DNA from: Siphlonurus alternatus | Lineage: Eukaryota > Arthropoda > Insecta > Ephemeroptera > Siphlonuridae | Direction: 5' to 3' | Assembly (NCBI GenBank): GCA_949825025.1 | Contig: OX463787.1 | Span: 19,501,482-19,565,481 of the forward strand | Length of the DNA stretch: 64,000 nucleotides | Part shown: one piece after another, positions 57,164-64,000 of the stretch | Position numbering within the stretch: the stretch's first letter is position 1 | Layout of the letters: each line of letters begins with the position of its first letter | Notes under the pieces: model-generated | Seen by the model: only the letters and a program-made list of their open reading frames with translations | What the model was told of the DNA's origin: nothing | The model's database searches: none | Translations under genes and position numbers: made by a program

Positions 57164-57647
57164 ATTTAAAAACAAAACAAAAAAAAGAATTATATTTTTG
57201 AATTTCTCGTTTAATTTTTTCGACATTTATTTAAGGGTGTGGTGGTAATAATTAAGCTCAACGTTAAAAAAAAAATACTTCTTATGAAAATTATGAAATA
57301 TGTTATATATCTTAAGATTTTCTCCTTTATATTTCCTATCATTGTAGCTAAAATATGATATATTATGGATCGAGTAACAAATTTTTAAATTTGACTAATT
57401 TAACATTGAAATTCTATTTCTCCATGTTAAATTAGTCAACTTTAAAAATTAATAACGCGAAAATTATATCGTATTTGTATACCTGATACTTTAGCTATAT
57501 ATACTGATAGAGGAGAAAATTTTAACTTTTTTTCATAATCTTCATATGAGGATTTTTTTTTTACATTGGCCGTGTTACCTTACCATTTATTAAAAATTGG
57601 TAGGCAATATTTTTAAATTTTACGAACGATTCACGAAAGTTGCAAAT

Positions 57648-57779
57648 CAGGGGGGTCTTCAAATAACACCACTTAACGTAAACTTAGCCTAAGACTGTCT
57701 TAGCGCAACAATAAAGAATACGCTAAGACTGTCTTAATTTTAGGATTGTTGTAATTTGTGTTATTTGAAGGCCCCCCTG
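57648..57779. mobile_element. 132 bp MITE with CAGGGGGG ends, only in copy B
   Basis: CAGGGGGGTCTTCAAATAAC pairs with GTTATTTGAAGGCCCCCCTG. Inner GCTAAGACTGTCTTA and CTAAGACTGTCTTAG repeat. Copy A near 36400 lacks it. CAGGG-type ends are common in hAT MITEs, but no clear 8 bp duplication is visible. Confidence 0.85.
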
Positions 57780-58384
57780 TTTTGCAGCCTTGTTAATCAC
57801 CATGCCCCATAAAAATAACACAGCGCAGCACATGGTGATTAACAAAGCTGCAAGAAGAAAATTTTCCAAAGCAAGCAATATGCTTCGGAATCTAAAACAA
57901 TGCGTAAATCAGTTTTTAAATTATCACTGATGACAAGCAAAGTGTTGTAGTCATTGGATAGGTGACCGTTTTGAAAAGAAATCACGCTTTTCTACCCAGG
58001 AGTAAATTAAACTCAAATTTTTTTGCTTGATTCAACAATACTTTATTTTATAAACAAGTTTAAATCAAATTATTGTTGCTGGTAATGTCTGTCCTATGAG
58101 TGAAAAACATGGGACGGTTGTTGATTTACATGTTAACTTATGGAAAATGACCGTTAATTATGAATTTGTTGTGTCTACTAGCGCCAACAATGCCATTACG
58201 TTCTCTGCTCTGATGGCAAAATCAGACACTACGTCGTCCCATGATTAACAATGAAAAAGGCATCATGCGACAGACACTACAAACAATGGTTTGTTATAAC
58301 CACTGTGAGTAGAAGACTGTGATTATAGTATTAATTCTTTATTGGGCGATAATAAATATTATAGTCGGGATCATTATATAGTTT

Positions 58385-58668
58385 TGTAACCTCCTATATT
58401 AATAATGTTCCGAGTGAGATCGGTGACTCTGCAGATAAACGTGCAGACTCTGCATTCAGCCAACCTGGCAGTGCAGAAGTGTAATATGCAAGTGATCATT
58501 CCTACGCCAGCCACGAGCGCGCGAGCGTCTCGTGCGTCTGCCGCTAGGCAGGCGCGGTTGTCTGTATATAATAGAAGTTTAATAAATAATTTTAGGGTAA
58601 TCGTGTGTATGAGTTAATCTAACCCCAGTTTATTGAGTAGCTATGGTACAGAGAAAAGCTCTGTTACA
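58385..58668 (+). repeat. 5' LTR, 284 bp
   Basis: TGTAACCTCC...CTCTGTTACA, with a TATA-like TGTATATAATAG at 58563-58574 and AATAAATAA at 58581-58589. The GC-rich stretch CACGAGCGCGCGAGCGTC lies upstream of the TATA motif. Confidence 0.88.
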
Positions 58669-58669
58669 T

Positions 58670-58687
58670 TGGTGTCGAGAAGTGGGA
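58670..58687 (+). promoter_or_regulatory. Primer binding site, tRNA-Leu type
   Basis: TGGTGTCGAGAAGTGGGA starts one base after the 5' LTR. The complement of a metazoan tRNA-Leu 3' end is TGGTGTCAGAAGTGGGA. The only difference is an inserted G after TGGTGTC. Confidence 0.7.
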
Positions 58688-61674
58688 TGTCATATCTTCA
58701 AATGGCATTCGAACATTTTAATTAAAGCTACTATATAAAGTGGGCATTTTAATGGCTTAAAAAAGTGCGCGTAAAAATAAGTCGGTAGAATTAACAAGAA
58801 TTTATTACAATTTTTTTACTAATCTTCGGGGCAACGTTGTTTTAATCACAGTACTCCAGACGACGGAAAAGTGCAGTATTTGTAAAGGAGAGAGACATAT
58901 GATCAACGTGGAAAAATTTAAAGTTAGAAATCATCAATACCGTGGTTCAGCGTTCATCATGAAGATTCGAGGGCCGCATCAATTCAACTTCATGCAACAG
59001 TTAGGTTCGTCACAGAAGACATCCCCCATCGAGAGGGCTTGCGGACCACGTCGTTGTCTAAGATGTATCTTCGACTCCAGGAGGAGCGCGGTGCCATGAT
59101 CGAGGACCATTCAGAGCTTCGTCTTGTACAACCGGACCATGTAGTCGTCCGACCACGTCAAAGAGAGTGAAAAGTGGTAAGTTTGACCCACATTTATTAT
59201 AATTTGTTTTAATGTAAGTGCGGCACATTGAGTTTACTGTAATTTTCGTTCAAATAATTAATAAATAATGAAAATGCAAAGTTTTTTTTCCCATTTCGTG
59301 GGATTGTATTTGTTGATTGCAATAATTGTGAGGCAAAATAAATTATATTTAAAAATAAATGTGAACGTTCATTGAAAATATACAGCAAATAAGATGATGT
59401 TTAGAACGAAGCACAAGTTTTAATAGTGGATTTGTAGTGCGTTTTTCTCGTGAGAGTTTAATTTATACTGGCTTGGAGATTTTTAAAGTCTATTAAATAT
59501 AAAGTGCAAATGATCGAGTACTAGAATTACGTGCAATAATATTTTTCGTTTCATGTGGTGTTTGTCGCTCGTGAGGTGAATTGTGAACAATATTTACAAT
59601 ACTGATGAAATTCAATGAGAGAAAAAGTAGTGATTTTTCTTAAAGCTGAAATTTGCTTATCAGCTGGGATATTAAATTTCAAAGGAGTACACACATAAAA
59701 AATGTAATTAATTGCTGAAAATGTACATTAAAAAAAGTTTTGTTTTTTACCAGCAAAATGGTAAAATAATTGTAACATGTCAAATCCTTTTTTTACGTTT
59801 TCTTTTCTAGTTTTACATTTAAAATAAAGAAAAAGAGAGTTAATAAGATGCAAACATTAATTTTTAAACTAAATTGTTTGATGTCAGCGTGGAGGAAAAA
59901 TCTGTGAAATTATTTTGAGCTAATTAATTGAGCTGTTGAAATTGTGGCTGTAGAATGTCAGAACTTGGTATTTAATGAAGTTTTTTTTAATAGAAGGAGT
60001 ACTTGTACCGCTAGCTGTAGGTATATATCCTGCAAAGGTTACTGTATGGATCTCTAAACAGACTGAGTTTAATTCGAGTTTTTGATTTTAAGCAGTTGAT
60101 AAAACGTTGGTTTTTAAGTTATTTATATGCTTGTTTAAAAAGATGTACAGTTTCAAGCATTAATTTTATTTTAATTGAGATAAAATTATGTAGTTCTTTT
60201 TGTGGTACAATTCTGTGATAATTATTATCAGTTTTTATTATTATTTTCATGAAGTAAATATTTCTCTCATATTTTAATTTAAAATGTTCAATAATGCTAC
60301 AATATTTCTTGTTTATTTTACTTAATTATTTTTAATGCTATAAGAATACGAGCCATATGCAGTCATGTATGTTTTTATACTATATAGTTGAAAGTTTTAT
60401 CACAACTTTTTAGTAACAAATCGGTAACTGTAATAAGAGGGAACTATTCAGTTAAATTTTGAAAAAGCAACTCAATTAATGGGTAAAAGTGAAATAAGCA
60501 CATAGAAACACGCATATTATGTGTAGCATGCCGGAGCAGTGTAATTGTATGCTATTGTGAAATATGACCGCGCAACATACCACGTCAGGTAGAGCGTGAG
60601 GCAAGCCAGTGCGGGTTTTTCCGTATCAAGGAAGTGATACGATGTTGAGTTTCACATATTTTTCGCCCAAGGGTGGCGATATGCTCCGTAAGTAAAAGAG
60701 TAATTAAGGCATGCGTGGTACAGCTATCGATGTAGCTACTTGTTAAACAATGGGCAGTAGTAAAAGCATTTGAAGATTTTCTGTGGCGGCAGATTATCTG
60801 TAGCCAAATGTGCAGCATTTTTAATTTGTTGATGCCTTGGGATTCGCCAGTCCCTGCATGGGGCGCTAACCAACATATATTACCTGATGCTACTTGTTTT
60901 TTGTCTAATCCTCCAGAGGATACAAGTTCTTATTGGTAGAGGTTACTTAATGAGTAAATAGAAGCATGCAAATGAATTATTATTGAGCAGTAAAATGTTT
61001 ATTTATCGCGAACGCGCGAAAGTGAGCTGCAAGGACAGCCAATTTATTTTGCTATAATGCAAAGATGTACTGCTATACTGAAATAAATAGTAATGATGGA
61101 GGTACGTGCTAAATAAGAGTAATGCCTAATAGATGCGTGAATGCGTGCAATGCAATGAACATTGGTTGTGTCTATAATTTTTGATGGGTTTTTGAGACTG
61201 CGAATGTTAACTAATAAAAAAGGTAGTCGTTTTTGTGAGTTGCGTATATAAATAAGATGCATTTATACAGTTCCCAAATAAATTAATTAATAAATAAAAT
61301 TTAATAAAACAGTTGTGATGTTTCAATAAAATATAATATATATGTGCAAATAACACAGTAAAAGTACTCATATGCCAGCCAGTTAGTTAAAAAATAAAAT
61401 TACAGGCCAAATTTCAAGTGCTAAAATAAAATATTATATTGGTGTATAAATGTTGTATACGATCAAGTGTTTTAAATAATATGCTTCAGTAAAAATCCAT
61501 GCAGTTACAAAATATTTATAAAGAATTTAAAAACAGTGATGTGTTTTTTCTTGCAAGTTGTTATTAATATTCATTAATAAAATAAAAGGTAGATAATTTT
61601 TTGCTTTCAGCTGTGTAAAATTTCACAGCATGTACTTTATGTTCAGTGTCCTTTTGACATTGAAATTTGCAGTG

Positions 61675-61751
61675 TTAGGTTAATCGCGTGTATGAGTTAA
61701 TCTAACCCCAGTTTATTGAGTAGCTATGGTACAGAGAAAAGCTCTGTTACA
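61675..61751 (+). repeat. 3' LTR remnant (last 77 bp only)
   Basis: Matches 58591-58668 (GTGTATGAGTTAATCTAACC, then the shared end CTCTGTTACA). The first about 206 bp of the LTR are absent, so the U3 region is missing. Confidence 0.85.
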
Positions 61752-62740
61752 GTTTAGTGGGATCATTTAACTTTGTTTTGACCCTCCCATTAGTTTTGTA
61801 TTGGAAGACAAAGAAAAAGGTTCGTGACGTAAAATAAAAGATAAATGAAGACGATTTTATAAGAGAAAGAGAGAAAAATGTTGGATTAAAGAAAATTGAA
61901 ATTCCAATAGAAGCATGCATTTATAACACATCAAACATAAAAATATTGTTAATAAAGAATATAGCTTTTTTTTTAACTGAACCCTCCCTATAGTATAGGG
62001 TACTGGCAACAATTAAGTGACTGAATTTAACCTCCCGGCTCTTCGTAGACCCTACTTTTGTGGATTCCTTCCAAACCAGGGCAATCCATACCAGCATTCG
62101 CTTGGTTGTTAACATTAAAGTAATTGTACTAATTTTAGACTAAAAATTAATTGGAAGAGGAATTTTAGAGCTTTCATGCATTTAATTGTAAGCTCTGAAC
62201 CTAAAAAAAAAAAAAGATCAAACGGGTTGTCCATTGTTTCATATTTTATTTTAAATATATTGTCTGTTTACTTTAATTATAATACCAAAATACATTAATA
62301 TTTCTATTGAATTTGAACTATTGTTATCTCTATAATCTGATTACCTGACCTGTAGTCTTTTTTTTAATAAATATAATAAATATATAAATTGTTAATAAAA
62401 TTTAAATAATAATATATTGAATTTTTTATACAAACTTTTATCACAGTGAAGGTAATTATAAATTTCAGTAATGAAACGTGTCCAAATCATGCAGCTAGAG
62501 TCAAATTTACATACCATTCTCTCCGGAAGTAGCAGGAAGTGTAAGGTTTCTGATTTTTGTATTCGTATTTCTATTTCAGCGTTAACAATTTCACACAAAC
62601 ATGGCTCCGTATTTCTACTTTAAATCACTATGTAAAATTTCAAAATTGAAATGCAAACAAAAGAGCTGCAAACTTCACACTTTCGGCTACTTTCGGACGG
62701 AATATAAAATTAATTTGAATGTGTTTAAAATATAACGCTA

Positions 62741-62935
62741 CCCATGTAACAAGGATATGTTGCAACAACGGATTTAATCCATCTTCGGATCCGTTTTATA
62801 TCGGTGGTCAAAATACGGTTTCAAGAGGTTTCCTAGGACCGGTATGTTTCCGTTGCGGAAACGTCGTGCAAAACAGCCAATAAAAACCTGTTCTGTAACC
62901 AAATTAATTACGGGGGGGGGGGGGGATTTTTTTTT
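62741..62935 (+). mobile_element. CCCATGTAAC-started element abutting the right edge of copy B
   Basis: CCCATGTAACAAGGATATGT starts exactly where the match to copy A stops. GTTGCAACAACGG resembles the CAACATTG-rich body of 46866-47116. A poly(G) run at 62911-62924 parallels the poly(C) run at the other element. The right end was not found. Confidence 0.5.
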
Positions 62936-64000
62936 TTTTGCCGCCAAAAATATTTTCTTGAATATTCGGCTCGTTTAGCTCGTCGTTTGTTTATATTAAT
63001 TGAAAATTATTATTTTAAATAAAAATTTGCATATATAAAAATTATAAACGCCCTACAACTAATCTTTTTTTAAGCAATGGAGGCAAATGACTTTCTGCAA
63101 GTAATAAGTAAATTCTAGTTACTCACCGAAAATTGTTTCTGCTGTGCTATTAAAAATATTACACAAACACGTCATGTCAGTAATCACTTTAAAAATTACA
63201 ACAATATTGCACTCTATATGAAATGCATACACTGCAATATTATAATTCCTTTATAAAATGAATTATAAAACGGGAGTTTCTTAACTTTTGAACACCGGCG
63301 GTACATAATAATAATTTAATACAGTTAAATTGGCATTCTACGCACACCATACATAGATCTATAGTTTCAATTAATTGTACTTCAGGTAAATTTAAGTTAA
63401 ATTTACTATATTACATATCACTTTGTGGCCACTGTAAAAGGTATATATTTAAACTAAAAATTAAATTAATGAGTACTGAAGTACAGTAAATATTAACACT
63501 TTCAATTAAACAAAATTCCCAATGCACTGTTCACACGTCCTATCTCTATAAAAAACATCGCGGACTAGAGGAAGTAAGGAGACTTTAGGCGTCACATCTC
63601 GCCAAACAGCAGTTATTCAGAAACAATTGATCCCTTTCTTCCAATCAGATCGCGAGATGAATTCGTCATCATTGCCGGTTGTTAAATTTTAAATTAAATT
63701 TCGTTAAAACACATTAAATTTAATGTCTCCTCGCCGCGCCAGCTCCGGCGTCTTTTCTCACGCCCACACATGATGCTGCTTGGCCGGTCGGCTGGATTGG
63801 CGCGATATCTTTTTTTTTTACCGTCTCTTTTCTCGACTTTCAATATTTTTTCTCATTACATAAAATAATAATTTTTTTCCCTGAATTTTACTGTGAAATA
63901 AGTTTGTAATAATAATATTATTTTGAAGAATCTTTTATTAGAGATATATATTTACAGTCTATATTTTTCTTAACTCAATAAAATTATGGAAAATTAATGT
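62936..64000. other. Intergenic sequence with a GC-richer patch near 63550-63810
   Basis: Mostly AT-rich. CTCCTCGCCGCGCCAGCTCC at about 63727 and GGCCGGTCGGCTGG at about 63782 stand out and could be a promoter region or mobile element. No ORF supports either. Confidence 0.4.

Larger units (their letters stand above)
58385..61751 (+). mobile_element. LTR retrotransposon remnant, 3.37 kb, non-coding, only in copy B
   Basis: Starts TGTAACCTCC and ends CTCTGTTACA (TG...CA), flanked by GTTT at 58381-58384 and 61752-61755, while copy A has the uninterrupted site near 37003. Internal sequence 58669-61674 has no gag or pol frame. A good donor-like AAAGTGGTAAGT lies at about 59170-59182. It may be a non-autonomous large-derivative type or a decayed, rearranged element. 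Confidence 0.88.
47117..62740 (+). repeat. Segmental duplication, copy B (direct repeat of 20601-37990)
   Basis: Same order and orientation as copy A, including its MITEs, R200 units, tRNA-SINEs and 5S-SINE at the offsets listed in the copy-A entries. Copy-B-only insertions: the foldback 53397-55346, the MITE 57648-57779 and the LTR element 58385-61751. It is delimited by GTTACATGGG on the left and CCCATGTAAC on the right. Confidence 0.97.

Noticed and set aside
47107..62750. Copy B as one giant composite transposon with target duplication
   Set aside because: The facing termini are the inner ends of two elements, not the outer ends of one, and no outer target duplication is visible. Reversed-end transposition is the better reading.

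Overview
This is an AT-rich eukaryotic window holding one well-supported host gene and a dense field of transposable elements. The gene has nine spliced exons, an arthropod-style secreted serine protease fused to a C-type lectin domain, and the repeats are of metazoan types. An invertebrate, most likely an arthropod, fits best. I cannot name the species.

Layout. 1-5,280: nested repeats, comprising a 1.3 kb palindrome interrupted by a tRNA-headed SINE, a non-autonomous pogo/Tigger-like element and a 5S-headed SINE, enclosed by a pair of about 110 bp inverted repeats. 5,347-5,474: (CT)n. 7,694-17,868, minus strand: the protease-lectin gene from TATA box to polyadenylation signal. Its introns hold a SINE, a LINE fragment, MITEs and a 131-nt exon-like cassette. 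17,975-20,600: MITEs and dispersed repeats. 20,601-37,990 (copy A) and 47,117-62,740 (copy B) are two direct copies of one segmental duplication. Between them lies a 3.67 kb palindrome (39,795-43,466) plus smaller inverted repeats. 62,741-64,000 is mostly unassigned.

The duplication gives reciprocal empty sites. Copy A alone carries a 462 bp palindromic element, a full-length LINE (21,545-26,496, intact ORF of 1,160 aa) and a 1.79 kb CACGG-ended DNA element. Copy B alone carries a 1.95 kb foldback, a 3.37 kb LTR element lacking the U3 part of its 3' LTR, and a 132 bp MITE. The empty site in copy B shows that the near-complete 5S rRNA sequence at 21,567-21,685 arrived with the LINE and forms its 5' end. 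Both edges of copy B abut the terminal motif CCCATGTAAC in facing orientations, which suggests transposase-mediated duplication.

Two SINE families, one with a 5S rRNA head and one with a tRNA-like head, share a central domain of about 60 bp containing a GACTGAG/CTCAGTC stem-loop. The strongest candidates for something undescribed are the 5S-headed LINE with a 2A-like motif, the head-swapped SINE pair, the protease-lectin chimera with a possible self-activation site, and the reversed-end duplication.
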